Shown: in pieces, positions 17,539 to 26,339 of the stretch
Numbering within the stretch: position 1 is the stretch's first letter
Layout: the number at the start of each line of letters is the position of its first letter
DNA from: Actinomycetes bacterium
Lineage (GTDB): Bacteria; Actinomycetota; Acidimicrobiia; Acidimicrobiales; Palsa-688
DNA: 64,000 nt
Direction: 5' to 3'
Assembly: GCA_021808665.1 (NCBI GenBank)
Contig: JAKBBA010000007.1
Span: 34,420-98,419, forward strand
The notes under the pieces: generated by a model
Seen by the model: only the letters and a program-made list of their open reading frames with translations
Database searches by the model: none
Told to the model about the DNA's origin: nothing
Made by a program: the position numbers and the translations under genes

Positions 17539-18257
17539 TGCTGACGGTCAGGTACGAAACTCTCGGGGTCAGGCCCGGAGACCGTCTCTTGGATCTCGGG
17601 GCCGGTGGAGGCCGCCACGCGTATGAGGCGATGCGCCGCGGGGCGATTGTTACAGCGGTCGACTACGAGATGTCGGAGATGTCCAACGCCTTGTGGATGA
17701 TGCGTTCGCTTCGAGCCGAGGATCCGGCTGTGACCATCAACGGCGGCACGGGCTCAGCGGTGGTGTCGAACGCTCTGGCGCTACCGTTCCCGTCGAGCAC
17801 TTTCGATCGGATAATCGCCGCCGAAGTCCTCGAGCACATTCCTGACGACCGCAGTGCTATTTCTGAGTTGGCGCGGGTTCTCAGGCCTGGCGGGACCATG
17901 GCCGTGACCGTACCCCGTTGGGGGCCAGAGCTTATTACATGGGCGATATCAGATGAGTATCACTCCAAGCCGGGTGGTCACATTCGCATCTACAGGCAGT
18001 CGGCACTGGTATCCAGGCTCGAGGACGAGCAGCTGAGATTGTTCAACCGCCATCACGCCCACGCTTTGCACTCGCCGTACTGGTGGCTCAAGGCGTTCGT
18101 CGGGGTCGACGATGATCAGCACCCGCTGGTCCGCGCCTACCATAAGGTTTTGGTATGGGACATCGTTTCGGGAACTCCCTTCACGCGCTTGCCTGAGCGG
18201 ATGTTGAACCCGCTGATCGGAAAGAGCCTAGTTTTATACCTAGAGAAGCGGCCTTGA
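17538..18257 (+). CDS. Class I SAM-dependent methyltransferase (Methyltransf_11 type)
   Basis: Methyltransferase of 239 aa from the ATG overlapping the GT4 stop. The open frame extends to 17250, but that part is a shadow of the GT4 gene. SAM motif I is RLLDLGAGGGRHAYEA, motif II contains TAVDYEMSEM, then IIAAEVLEHIPDDRSAISEL and ARVLRPGGTMAVTVP. The ubiquinone/menaquinone-type Methyltransf_11 core is complete, and a C-terminal cap region follows. By context it modifies the product of the adjacent glycosyltransferase or a lipid-linked intermediate. Confidence 0.9.
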   Translation: MLTVRYETLGVRPGDRLLDLGAGGGRHAYEAMRRGAIVTAVDYEMSEMSNALWMMRSLRAEDPAVTINGGTGSAVVSNALALPFPSSTFDRIIAAEVLEHIPDDRSAISELARVLRPGGTMAVTVPRWGPELITWAISDEYHSKPGGHIRIYRQSALVSRLEDEQLRLFNRHHAHALHSPYWWLKAFVGVDDDQHPLVRAYHKVLVWDIVSGTPFTRLPERMLNPLIGKSLVLYLEKRP

Positions 18258-19393
18258 TGCCCGCCTCCGAGTCCTACAGTGCCTCCGGCGCATTTGCGGA
18301 CATAGGGCCCGCAGGACGGTCCGGTCCCTTCCGCGCTCCGGTGGGGCACGCGACTCTCGCTGCAGTCGAGGTGCAATCCACGGCAGCGTGGATAGCGTCA
18401 CTTCAATTGCCAAACGGAATGATACCCTGGTACAAAGGTGGCCACGGAGATCCGTGGAACCACGTCGAGGCGGCAATGGCGCTTTCGGTCGCCGGGTGGA
18501 CCGAGGAGTCACTACGAGCGTTCGACTGGCTGAGATCCACCCAGCTCGACGACGGCGCATGGTGTCGGTACTACCTCGCAGACGGAATCGAAGATCCCCG
18601 CCGAGATCCAAACGTTACTGCTTACGTTGCTACCGGCGCGTGGTGGCATTTTCTTGTCACTGGTGATGCCGACTTCCTTGAGGGAATGTGGAATGTGGTC
18701 GACCGTGCGATCACTTTCGCCTTGGGTATGCAGTTGCCGAGTGGAGCCGTGGCCTGGTCGGCTGATCCGGACGGTCACATTGCCTCCACGGCCCTTTTGA
18801 CCTCGACGTCGTCGATCTACCACAGTGTGAAGTCGGCTGCGTCTGTCGCCGGCTGCTTGGGTTATGACCGTCCTGAGTGGGAACTTGCTGCCGAGCGAAT
18901 GGCCCACGCGGTCCTCGCCAGTCCAGAGTCCTTTGTAGCGAAGGACCGCTGGGCGATGGACTGGTACTACCCGGTCCTGTCTGGAGCGTTCAGCGGCCAG
19001 ACGGGCAGAGACCGTCTGAGCCGTCGTTCGGAGGAGTTCGTCATGGCTGATGTCGGCGTGCGCTGCGTCGCCGACCAGCCCTGGGTTACAGCAGCTGAGA
19101 CTGCAGAGTGCGCGATAGCATTCGACTCTGTAGGACTCAAGGGTCGCGCGGTGGAACTTCTGAGGACAACCCGGCACATGCGTGAAGAGGACGGGTCCTA
19201 CTGGACAGGCTGCGTGCACCCGGAGTGCATCCGCTACCCGGGAGGGGAAAGAACCAGTTACACGGCTGCCGCCGTCGTGATAGCCGAACACTGCCTTAGC
19301 GGTGAGAGCCCGGCTTCAGGACTGTTCCGGGGCGAGACGTTCCCGGCGCCTTACGGCGTTGCGGAGGTAGTAGACAACACCGCGGAGACCTGA
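18257..19393 (+). CDS. Alpha/alpha-toroid protein, prenyltransferase/squalene-oxidase-like repeats
   Basis: Protein of 378 aa from the ATG overlapping the upstream TGA. It contains repeated hairpin units with WIASLQLPNGMIPWYKGG, WLRSTQLDDGAWCRYY and EEDGSYWTGCVHPE. Such Q-x-D/N-G-x-W repeats are seen in terpene cyclase, prenyltransferase and six-hairpin glycosidase toroids. The DxDD motif of squalene-hopene cyclases is absent and there is no signal peptide, so I would not call it a cyclase. It is the third member of the coupled GT4-methyltransferase operon. It overlaps the convergent hemY end by 43 bp. Confidence 0.75.
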   Translation: MPASESYSASGAFADIGPAGRSGPFRAPVGHATLAAVEVQSTAAWIASLQLPNGMIPWYKGGHGDPWNHVEAAMALSVAGWTEESLRAFDWLRSTQLDDGAWCRYYLADGIEDPRRDPNVTAYVATGAWWHFLVTGDADFLEGMWNVVDRAITFALGMQLPSGAVAWSADPDGHIASTALLTSTSSIYHSVKSAASVAGCLGYDRPEWELAAERMAHAVLASPESFVAKDRWAMDWYYPVLSGAFSGQTGRDRLSRRSEEFVMADVGVRCVADQPWVTAAETAECAIAFDSVGLKGRAVELLRTTRHMREEDGSYWTGCVHPECIRYPGGERTSYTAAAVVIAEHCLSGESPASGLFRGETFPAPYGVAEVVDNTAET

Positions 19394-20721
19394 CGGGCGG
19401 CGCTGCGACCTGATGCGATGCAGGCTGGGATCCCGGCTCCGTTGTAACTCGAACCTGCGAGGGCGACTTGAGGGAAGGTCCCAGCCAGACTGGATTGGAC
19501 CATGTGGACCCAGCGGAGGTGGCCTACCTTATAGAAAGGGAATGCTCCCGGCCAACGACTCAGCCTCCAGTGCGTCGCGGCGAGGGGTCTTCGCAAGGCG
19601 GCTGACAGGTCTCCGATCAGCGTCTCGACGAGCTCTTCGTCGGATAACTTGACAGCTCTGTCGTCACCATATCGGCCGGCTGATATCCGGAGCACCATCT
19701 GATCGGGACCCGACGACCAGTGGGGCCACTTGTTGGAGCCGAATGAGCACGCCGTCATCAACATCCCCGAGCCGGGCGAGACGAGGATCCCGTTGACATC
19801 GTCAGGCAACCCGAGGCTGGAGCGCAAAACGCACACCGTCGCCACGGCGACGTCTGTGAACTCGGCGGAGCCGAGTCCGCTCGGAGCGTGCCTTCCTAGG
19901 AGACGGGCTGCACGGGGGGCTCCGACTGCTATCACGGCCCCGTCGAAGGGTTCCCCGTCGACATCGATCGGTCCGACACGAGAACTCGGCGGGCTTACTG
20001 ACCGTACGCTTTGCGACACGAAGCTGACCCCGCCGGAGCGTAGCTTCTCTACCAAGCGTTCGATCAGCGAGGACATCCCGCTGCGCGGCGCGAGAAATAC
20101 CGGGGTATTCGACTTCGCCGCTGTAGGAGCCTGTTTGCGCAAGCCTACCAGGAGACTCCGGGAGGAACGGGCGGTCGCGAGCAGGCTGGGGGCGGTAGCC
20201 CTAGCGCTCAGCTGCGCCGTGGGGGCGGCGTGGATGCTCCCAAGGAGCGGCTCGACGAGCCGGTCGGCAACCCGGGGGCCGAAGCGGGCGGCGATCAGGT
20301 CCCGGACACTCTCGTCGTCGCCGACAGGCGTCGCCGGAGCGACGAGATCCCACGCTGCTCGTACTGCTCCCAGAGGCCCGAGGAGTCTGCTCGTGGTCAG
20401 AGCGCCGATGTCGGTGGGTACGCCGAGCACCAGGCCGGACGGAAGCGGGTGGATGCGGCCAGCGAAATGCACCAGTGTCCGCCCGGCGGCCGGAGCGACG
20501 AGCTCACTCCCCAGGCCGACAGCCGTGGCCAGCTCCACGGCAGCCGGAGTCCTCGTTAGGAACGCGTCTGGTCCTTCGTCGACGAGCCGACCGGCGAAGT
20601 CAGAGGTGAGCAGCTTCCCTCCGATACGTCCAGGTTCGTAGACGGTCACCTCGGCTTCGTCGCAAATCTCCAAGGCGGCTGAGAGCCCGGTTATGCCACC
20701 CCCTACTATTGCTACTCTCAT
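19351..20721 (-). CDS. hemY: Protoporphyrinogen/coproporphyrinogen oxidase
   Basis: FAD-dependent oxidase of 456 aa in heme synthesis. The dinucleotide loop VAIVGGGITGLSAAL is at the N-terminus, with RIGGKLLTSD, VDEGPDAFLTR, and the C-terminal FAD motif VALAGSSYNGAGIPACI. In actinobacteria this family usually oxidises coproporphyrinogen III (CgoX) in the coproporphyrin branch, so that activity is more likely than protoporphyrinogen oxidation; this is lineage inference. It is the second gene of a hemE-hemY pair with a 4-bp overlap. Confidence 0.92.
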   Translation of the reverse strand: MRVAIVGGGITGLSAALEICDEAEVTVYEPGRIGGKLLTSDFAGRLVDEGPDAFLTRTPAAVELATAVGLGSELVAPAAGRTLVHFAGRIHPLPSGLVLGVPTDIGALTTSRLLGPLGAVRAAWDLVAPATPVGDDESVRDLIAARFGPRVADRLVEPLLGSIHAAPTAQLSARATAPSLLATARSSRSLLVGLRKQAPTAAKSNTPVFLAPRSGMSSLIERLVEKLRSGGVSFVSQSVRSVSPPSSRVGPIDVDGEPFDGAVIAVGAPRAARLLGRHAPSGLGSAEFTDVAVATVCVLRSSLGLPDDVNGILVSPGSGMLMTACSFGSNKWPHWSSGPDQMVLRISAGRYGDDRAVKLSDEELVETLIGDLSAALRRPLAATHWRLSRWPGAFPFYKVGHLRWVHMVQSSLAGTFPQVALAGSSYNGAGIPACIASGRSAARQVSAVLSTTSATP

Positions 20722-21755
20722 CCTCCGAACTCGTGTACCAAGTCGACGAGACGTGTCAGAACGTCGGGGTCGGTGTCTGGGAGCACCCCGTGGCCGAGGT
20801 TAAAGACGTGACCTTCGATTCCAGAATCTCGGGCCTCTCTGAGGATCCGCAAGGCGGCGGGTTCGACAGCCTCCCAACCGGCCACGCACAAAGCGGGGTC
20901 TAGATTGCCCTGCAGCGCCACTTGCGCCCCCGTCCGCTCCCGGGCCGCTGACAGCGGGACCCGCCAGTCGACCCCTACGACGTGGACGCCCGCCTCTGGG
21001 AGCATTCCCAGCAGTTCGCCGGTCCCGACCCCGAAGTAGATCAGCGGCACCCCCAGATCGCCAAGGGCCTGAATAACTCTGCGCGTCGCGGGAAGTACGT
21101 GTCGTCGGAATGAGTCTGGGTCCAAGGAACCCGCCCAGCTGTCGAAGAGTTGGATCGCCTGCGCTCCTGCATGAACCTGGGCTGCGGCGCTAGCAATCGC
21201 CTGATCCCCGAGGCGGTCAAGCAGAGCTACCCACGTTGCGGTATCGGTTGCCATAAGCGACTTGGTCCGGACGTAATCGCGAGATGTGCGCCCTTCGATC
21301 AGGTAGCTCGCCACAGTAAATGGGGCCCCAGCGAAGCCGATCAGCGGGACCTTCAGCTCGGAGGCAAGAATTCTAACTGTTTCGATGAGCCAAGGGGCGT
21401 CCTCGTCGACGTGAAAGGGCCTAACACGATCGAGGTCAGCCGCTGATCGGAACGGATGCTCGATCACTGGGCCTACACCGGCTTTGATGTCCACTCCGAA
21501 CCCAGTGGCTGCGGCGGGCACCACGATGTCCGAGAAGACTATTGCGGCGTCGACACCATAGCGACGGACAGGTTGTATCGTAACCTCGACGGCGACGTCA
21601 GGCTTGCGCAGCGAATCGAGGAGACCCTCCTCGCCGCGGAGCTGGCGGTACTCGGGCAGGGCCCGTCCAGCTTGGCGCATGAACCACACCGGCGTGTAAG
21701 CGACCGGCTCGCGCCGGCAGGATGCTAAGAACACGTGTTGGCTGGGTGCGGTCAC
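20718..21755 (-). CDS. hemE: Uroporphyrinogen decarboxylase
   Basis: Cytoplasmic enzyme converting uroporphyrinogen III to coproporphyrinogen III, 345 aa, normal length. The N-terminal signature TPVWFMRQAGRALPEYR with the substrate-binding Arg residues is intact, as are IVFSDIVVPAAATGFGV, IGFAGAPFTVASYLIEGR, and the C-terminal HVFNLGHGVLPDTDP. First gene of the hemE-hemY operon, divergent from the HelD gene. Confidence 0.97.
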   Translation of the reverse strand: MTAPSQHVFLASCRREPVAYTPVWFMRQAGRALPEYRQLRGEEGLLDSLRKPDVAVEVTIQPVRRYGVDAAIVFSDIVVPAAATGFGVDIKAGVGPVIEHPFRSAADLDRVRPFHVDEDAPWLIETVRILASELKVPLIGFAGAPFTVASYLIEGRTSRDYVRTKSLMATDTATWVALLDRLGDQAIASAAAQVHAGAQAIQLFDSWAGSLDPDSFRRHVLPATRRVIQALGDLGVPLIYFGVGTGELLGMLPEAGVHVVGVDWRVPLSAARERTGAQVALQGNLDPALCVAGWEAVEPAALRILREARDSGIEGHVFNLGHGVLPDTDPDVLTRLVDLVHEFGG

Positions 21756-21831
21756 GCCTTAGACGCTACCCGCAGGCGGATCCGGTGTGGCTTGCAATGT
21801 GAGCCGCCAGCACGCAAAGTAGTAATCCCCT

Positions 21832-24093
21832 ATGGTGCACCCCGACGTCCAGTCAGAGCAGGTTTTCGTGGACCTGGCGTACACCAGGCTCGCTGCCATG
21901 CGCGACGCCACCCGCTCGATGGTCCGCGAGGCCTTTGCGGACAAAAGCAGTGGCTTTCAGGCTGTCACAGAACGCGACATGCGTGTTCGTAGCGGTCTGA
22001 GCCGGTTGGAGCAGCTTTTCATCGGGTCCGAGTCGCTGGTGTTCGGCAGGATCGACCGGTCGCATGGGCCGGTGGTTCCCGATGGCGCAGAGTCCGCCAG
22101 GAGCGTCTCAGGTAGGCGCGAAGCCGACTTGGAGTCGTTCCATATCGGGCGTCTCGGTGTGTCTGGAGTCGACCAGGAGCCGCTGGTCGTGGACTGGCGT
22201 GCCCCGGTGGCCGAGCCCTTCTACCGCGCTACGGGGGCGCATCCGATGGGACTGACCTTGCGACGTCACTTGCTTTGCGACGGTCCCAGGGTGGTTGACC
22301 TCGAAGACGAACTGTTCGACGTTGACGGTGACGTGAGAGGCCGCTCGCTCGGTCTTGGTGGTCGGCAGGTCCTAATGGCTACCCTTGACCGTTCCCGGTC
22401 GGGGCGCATGCGCGACATCGTGGCAACAGTCCAAGGCGAACAGGACGAGATCATAAGGGCTCCCCTCCCGGGAGTGATCGTGGTGCAGGGTGGCCCCGGT
22501 ACCGGCAAGACCGCGGTGGCTCTTCATCGTGCGGCTTACTTGCTTTACACCCACAGGTTTCCTTTGGAGAAGCAGGGGGTCCTCGTAGTCGGTCCGAACC
22601 GGACCTTCCTGCGCTACATCGAGCACGTCCTGCCGTCCCTGGATGAGACCGGGGTTGAGATGTCGACGGTCAACGGCCTCTATCTGTCGTCCTCCAAGAT
22701 GTCCCCGACGTCGGAAGAGGACCTTGCGACCGCCAGGCTCAAAGGCGACGCCCGGATGGCGAAAGTGATCGCGCGGGCGCTGAGCATCCGCCAGCGTCCG
22801 CTCAAACATGACGTTCGGATCCCGTACGGGGGCCGCGTGCTCCGCCTGAGCGTGGCAGCGTCACAGCAGGTCGTTGCGGCGGCGAAGCGTCGGCCTGGAA
22901 CTCACAACGCCCGTCGCCGGCTCGTGGAGGCATACCTGTGGCGCTACCTGGCGGCACAGATAAGCGAGAACAGCCAGGTCGCCGGTATGCCTCCACCCGA
23001 TCCTAGTGAGCTCGGCCGCAACCTCCGGCGTGTTGCGGAAATGACAGAGGCACTAGAGTGGATGTGGCCCCGTCTAAGTCCCGAACAGTTGCTGCGGGAC
23101 CTCTTTGGGGCTAAGCCTCTCATAGATCTGGCAGCACGAGGTATTCTGAGTGACCGGGAAAAGAACCTGCTTGTCAGGGAACGCGGCGGTTCTCTTGAGG
23201 CTGTGAGCTGGACTGCCGCCGATGTGGCGCTCCTCGACGAAGCCCTCGCCCTACTCGGTCCGCGGCGCAAGTCCGGCGTCGACGTGAACGTCGGGAGCCG
23301 AGCTTACGGCCATGTGGTGGTCGACGAGGCGCAGGACCTCTCGCCGATGCAGCTTCGCATGCTCGCTAGACGATCGCTTTCCTCGTCGATGACGCTCGTC
23401 GGTGACATCGCTCAGGCGACTGGCCCGACGGTACCTGGCTCGTGGGCTGACGTAGTAAAGCACCTGTCGACGCGGCGAGGCTGGAAGCTTCTTGAGCTCT
23501 CGGTCAACTACCGGACTCCGAGTGAGATTATGGAGTTGGCCTCGCAAGTGCTCGCTCAAGTCGACTGTTCACTCAGACCCCCGGAGTCGGTCCGCTCGTC
23601 GGGCAGGTCGCCCAGGCTGCTCAGAGCTGCTCGTGGCCCTGGTGATGCTCCGCTTTTCGGGCTGCTCGTGGAGGTCGTAGCCGAGGAGATGGCAGGGCTC
23701 GCTGAGAGGGTGGCGCTCGGTGGCTCTCTAGCGCAGGACTCTCCGCCTGGTGCTTCGGGCGGGGAATCTACGCGGTCCGGGTACGGCGCAGCGAACGGGA
23801 CGCTGGCAGTGATCGCAGCGCCGAGCGCCCTCGATGCCGCGGCTGCAGCCTTGAGAAATGCGCGCTTCGATTTCGGAGTGGCCGGCAAGGAGGCTCTCGA
23901 TCGGCCGATCACCCTGCTGTCGGTGGACGACGCCAAGGGCCTTGAGTTCGACGCGGTGATCGTCGTGGAACCCCGCAGTGTCGTCACCGAGAGCTCTCAA
24001 GGGCTACGTGGTCTGTATGTCGCGTTCACGAGGGCCACTCAGAGTCTGTCGGTGCTGCACCAGGAGGACCTTCCGTTCGGAAGCGGTGACTGA
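21832..24093 (+). CDS. HelD-type ATPase (UvrD-like RNA polymerase partner)
   Basis: UvrD-like SF1 ATPase of 753 aa. The N-terminal region is helical with a RGQ-free arm, then VDWRAPVAEPFYRAT, a HelD-specific segment before the first helicase domain. Walker A is GGPGTGKTAV (about 219-228), motif II VVVDEAQDLSPMQLRML (about 496), then VNYRTPSEIM, VDDAKGLEFDAVIVVE and LYVAFTRATQSLSVL. The VDWRAP block distinguishes HelD from UvrD/PcrA. HelD proteins bind RNA polymerase and release stalled complexes, and some actinobacterial members give rifampicin tolerance. The ATG at 21832 is clear. Confidence 0.88.
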   Translation: MVHPDVQSEQVFVDLAYTRLAAMRDATRSMVREAFADKSSGFQAVTERDMRVRSGLSRLEQLFIGSESLVFGRIDRSHGPVVPDGAESARSVSGRREADLESFHIGRLGVSGVDQEPLVVDWRAPVAEPFYRATGAHPMGLTLRRHLLCDGPRVVDLEDELFDVDGDVRGRSLGLGGRQVLMATLDRSRSGRMRDIVATVQGEQDEIIRAPLPGVIVVQGGPGTGKTAVALHRAAYLLYTHRFPLEKQGVLVVGPNRTFLRYIEHVLPSLDETGVEMSTVNGLYLSSSKMSPTSEEDLATARLKGDARMAKVIARALSIRQRPLKHDVRIPYGGRVLRLSVAASQQVVAAAKRRPGTHNARRRLVEAYLWRYLAAQISENSQVAGMPPPDPSELGRNLRRVAEMTEALEWMWPRLSPEQLLRDLFGAKPLIDLAARGILSDREKNLLVRERGGSLEAVSWTAADVALLDEALALLGPRRKSGVDVNVGSRAYGHVVVDEAQDLSPMQLRMLARRSLSSSMTLVGDIAQATGPTVPGSWADVVKHLSTRRGWKLLELSVNYRTPSEIMELASQVLAQVDCSLRPPESVRSSGRSPRLLRAARGPGDAPLFGLLVEVVAEEMAGLAERVALGGSLAQDSPPGASGGESTRSGYGAANGTLAVIAAPSALDAAAAALRNARFDFGVAGKEALDRPITLLSVDDAKGLEFDAVIVVEPRSVVTESSQGLRGLYVAFTRATQSLSVLHQEDLPFGSGD

Positions 24094-24134
24094 GTTTCCA
24101 GGACGGTGTCGCTCGCGACGGGGAGCGCTTGGTA

Positions 24135-24698
24135 GTGTCGGCAAGCGTGGGAATCGCACCTGAGCGCAAGGCGGAACTGGTAGCCCTCGTGAAGGAGCAG
24201 GGCTACGAACGGCGTTCAGAGCCTTTCCGTCTCACGTCGGGAGGCTGGAGCCACGACTATATAGACGGCAAGTACGCACTCTCGCGTGGCCCGGCTCTTC
24301 GCCGGGCTGCGGAGGCTGCTCAGGAGGTCCTTGGAGTCGAGTTCTGCGCAGTGGGGGGTCCGACGATGGGAGCGGATGCTCTAGCGCATGCGGTGTCGAT
24401 CCTCTCCGGGTGCGGTTGGTTCTCTGTTCGAAAGGAGGCCAAAGGGCACGGCCGCCAGGCATGGGTGGAAGGCAGTCGCCTTCGCGAAGGTGACGCGGTG
24501 GTCATGGTCGAAGACGTGGTGTCGACTGGGGCTTCACTGTTGCGGGCGGCCGGGCGCCTCGATGAGCTCGGAGTTCGGGTCGTGGCTGCCACGGCGCTGG
24601 TCGATCGAAGCCCCAAGGTCTTGGAGGCTTTCGACGCCGCCGGAATCCCGTGGAGACCTCTTCTCACGTGGGAGGACCTCCAGATCGAGCCGCTTTGA
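24135..24698 (+). CDS. pyrE: Orotate phosphoribosyltransferase
   Basis: Pyrimidine synthesis enzyme joining orotate to PRPP, about 187 aa. The substrate segment FRLTSGGWSHDYIDGKYAL corresponds to the SGK...Y-D region of OPRTs. FSVRKEAKGHG carries the catalytic-loop Lys residues, and VVMVEDVVSTGASLL is the PRPP-binding motif. GTG 24135 has a purine-rich sequence upstream; TTG 24129 and GTG 24147 are alternatives. It follows the HelD gene on the same strand after 41 bp. Confidence 0.9.
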   Translation: MSASVGIAPERKAELVALVKEQGYERRSEPFRLTSGGWSHDYIDGKYALSRGPALRRAAEAAQEVLGVEFCAVGGPTMGADALAHAVSILSGCGWFSVRKEAKGHGRQAWVEGSRLREGDAVVMVEDVVSTGASLLRAAGRLDELGVRVVAATALVDRSPKVLEAFDAAGIPWRPLLTWEDLQIEPL

Positions 24699-24739
24699 AG
24701 TTACGTGTCGTGCCACGACAGGACATCAGATACAGGCTT

Positions 24740-25300
24740 CTACTGTTCCCCGATACTGTCGGAGCATGCTTCGGCGGTGTCGAGCGCCGTTTCGATGCGT
24801 TCGAGGCCTTCTTCGAGGGTTCTCAAGTCGCCGATAGGGTCTATTAGGTAGCGCCGAACGCCGCTGACATGGGTAGGCGCAGCCTTTTCGAGGATGGCCT
24901 CGCCAGCTGGGCTCAGAGCCGCAACAGTTCCCCGTCCGTCGACCGGGCACGTCTTGCGGGTGACCAGCCCCGCCTTTACCAGCGTGCTGACCCTTCTTGT
25001 GAGTCCGCTGCGCGAGATGACGAGCAGGTCTGCCAAGTCCGACATTCGCATCCCTTCAGTGCCGGCTTCGCTCAGATGAACGAGCACGGCGTAACCGCCG
25101 AGGGTCAGGTTGTGGGATCTACGTAGATCCCGGTCCAAAAGGTCGTGGATCCTGGCTTCGTCTCGCAGGAGGCGCCTCCAGACCGACTGCTCGCAGTCGG
25201 ACAGCCACCTCGCCTCCCAGGCAGCCTCCGTTCGGGCTTTTAGATCGATTTGTGATGTTCGGGCAGTTCTGTTCTCAGACGCCTCTTCACTTGAAGCCAT
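24740..25300 (-). CDS. MarR-family transcriptional regulator
   Basis: Winged-helix regulator of 186 aa with a roughly 35-residue extra N-terminal tail. The core reads LTLGGYAVLVHLSEA, GMRMSDLADLLVISRSGLTRRV (recognition helix), LVKAGLVTRKTCPVDGRGTVAAL (wing) and SPAGEAILEKAAPTHV, all typical MarR features. It is divergent from the sigma factor gene and the 84-bp gap holds both starts, so it may repress itself and possibly the sigma gene (inference). No ligand is predictable. Confidence 0.92.
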   Translation of the reverse strand: MASSEEASENRTARTSQIDLKARTEAAWEARWLSDCEQSVWRRLLRDEARIHDLLDRDLRRSHNLTLGGYAVLVHLSEAGTEGMRMSDLADLLVISRSGLTRRVSTLVKAGLVTRKTCPVDGRGTVAALSPAGEAILEKAAPTHVSGVRRYLIDPIGDLRTLEEGLERIETALDTAEACSDSIGEQ

Positions 25301-25314
25301 CTGTCAGGTACAAT
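25286..25314 (+). promoter_or_regulatory. Candidate promoter for the sigma factor gene
   Basis: A TACAAT box (25309-25314) sits 17 nt after TTCACT (25286-25291), giving 5/6 and 4/6 matches to the sigma-A consensus. It would leave a leader of about 65 nt before the TTG start at 25385. The upstream hexamer lies inside the MarR start region, which would allow MarR binding to affect both genes. Pattern match only. Confidence 0.4.
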
Positions 25315-25384
25315 TCAGTCTCTGGTAGGTCTTTGAGCCTGCTCCGTACACCTGCCCAGGGTACATCGGGAAAGACGAGGACGA

Positions 25385-26320
25385 TTGCCCAACAACCACG
25401 CCGCCCAGCCTGAAGAAGACTTGGTCCGTCTCTATCTCAACGATATAGGCAAGCATGCCCTGCTCACCAAGGATGACGAAGCCCACTTGGCCCAGGCTAT
25501 AGAGGCCGGACGGGAGGCTAGGGCGGAGTTGGCTTCGGGCAAAGCGGTCAGCCCGGCCCGAAAGCGAGAGCTGAGACGGTTGGTCAGGGCGGGTGACGAC
25601 GCTTCGGAGACGTTTGTTAAGGCGAACCTGAGACTGGTCGTATCCATAGCCAAGAAGTACCAAGCTGCCGAGCTTCCTCTGTTGGACCTGGTACAGGAGG
25701 GGAACCTGGGCCTGATCCACGCGGTGGAGAAGTTCGACTGGCGGAAGGGTTTCAAGTTCTCGACCTACGCTACCTGGTGGATTCGCCAGGCGATAACACG
25801 GGGTATAGCCAACACCGGGCGTACCGTGCGGCTTCCGGTCCACGCAGGGGACCTTCTGACCAGGGTAACCAAGGCTCGGGGTCGCTTGGAGGGTCAGTTG
25901 GGACGTCGACCGACCGTCGCTGAGCTTGCCACGGACTTGGAGCTCGACGAAGAGAAGGTAATAGAGATTCTCCGCCATGCAGCAGAGCCTCTTTCTTTGT
26001 CCGAGCCTCTCCGAGAGGACGGTGATGCGGAGCTTGGCGACGTGGTGGAGGACAGGGGTGCTGTCTCTCCCTTTGACGCTGCCGCCGCGGCACTTCTTTC
26101 GGGTGAAGTGAACAAGATGCTGGTAGCGCTCGACGAGAGGGAACGCGAGATACTGCGTCTCAGGTTTGGTCTCGATCGTGGGGAACCTCGAACGTTGGAC
26201 GAGGTCGGGGAGCATTTCAGCCTTACCAGGGAGCGTATTCGCCAGATCGAAGCTCGTGCCATGTCCAAACTGAGGCACCCTTCTACTGACCGCGGGGCCC
26301 GGGAGCTGCTTACCGGCTGA
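25385..26320 (+). CDS. RNA polymerase sigma-70 factor, SigA/SigB-like group
   Basis: Sigma factor of 311 aa from TTG 25385 with complete regions: 1.2 (DLVRLYLNDIGKHALLTKDD), 2 (VKANLRLVVSIAKKYQ, LPLLDLVQEGNLGLIHAVEK, FSTYATWWIRQAITRGI), 3 (GRRPTVAELATDLELDEEKV) and 4 (LDEREREILRLRFGL, TRERIRQIEARAMSKLR). The strong region 2.4 implies recognition of ordinary -10 boxes. At 311 aa with no region 1.1 it is more like a group 2 sigma (SigB type) than the housekeeping SigA. No anti-sigma gene is adjacent. Confidence 0.95.
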   Translation: MPNNHAAQPEEDLVRLYLNDIGKHALLTKDDEAHLAQAIEAGREARAELASGKAVSPARKRELRRLVRAGDDASETFVKANLRLVVSIAKKYQAAELPLLDLVQEGNLGLIHAVEKFDWRKGFKFSTYATWWIRQAITRGIANTGRTVRLPVHAGDLLTRVTKARGRLEGQLGRRPTVAELATDLELDEEKVIEILRHAAEPLSLSEPLREDGDAELGDVVEDRGAVSPFDAAAAALLSGEVNKMLVALDEREREILRLRFGLDRGEPRTLDEVGEHFSLTRERIRQIEARAMSKLRHPSTDRGARELLTG

Positions 26321-26322
26321 CG

Positions 26323-26337
26323 CGCCAAAGCCTGGCG
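26323..26337. terminator. Small hairpin between sigma factor and lipoprotein genes
   Basis: CGCCA (26323-26327) and TGGCG (26333-26337) form a 5-bp stem with a 5-nt loop directly after the sigma gene stop and just before the convergent lipoprotein stop. No T run follows. Weak evidence for a terminator. Confidence 0.3.
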
Positions 26338-26339
26338 GT

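Noticed and set aside
17250..18257. 335-aa version of the second methyltransferase
   Set aside because: The first 96 residues are an out-of-frame reading of the GT4 gene; the TGATG overlap start at 17538 fits the family.
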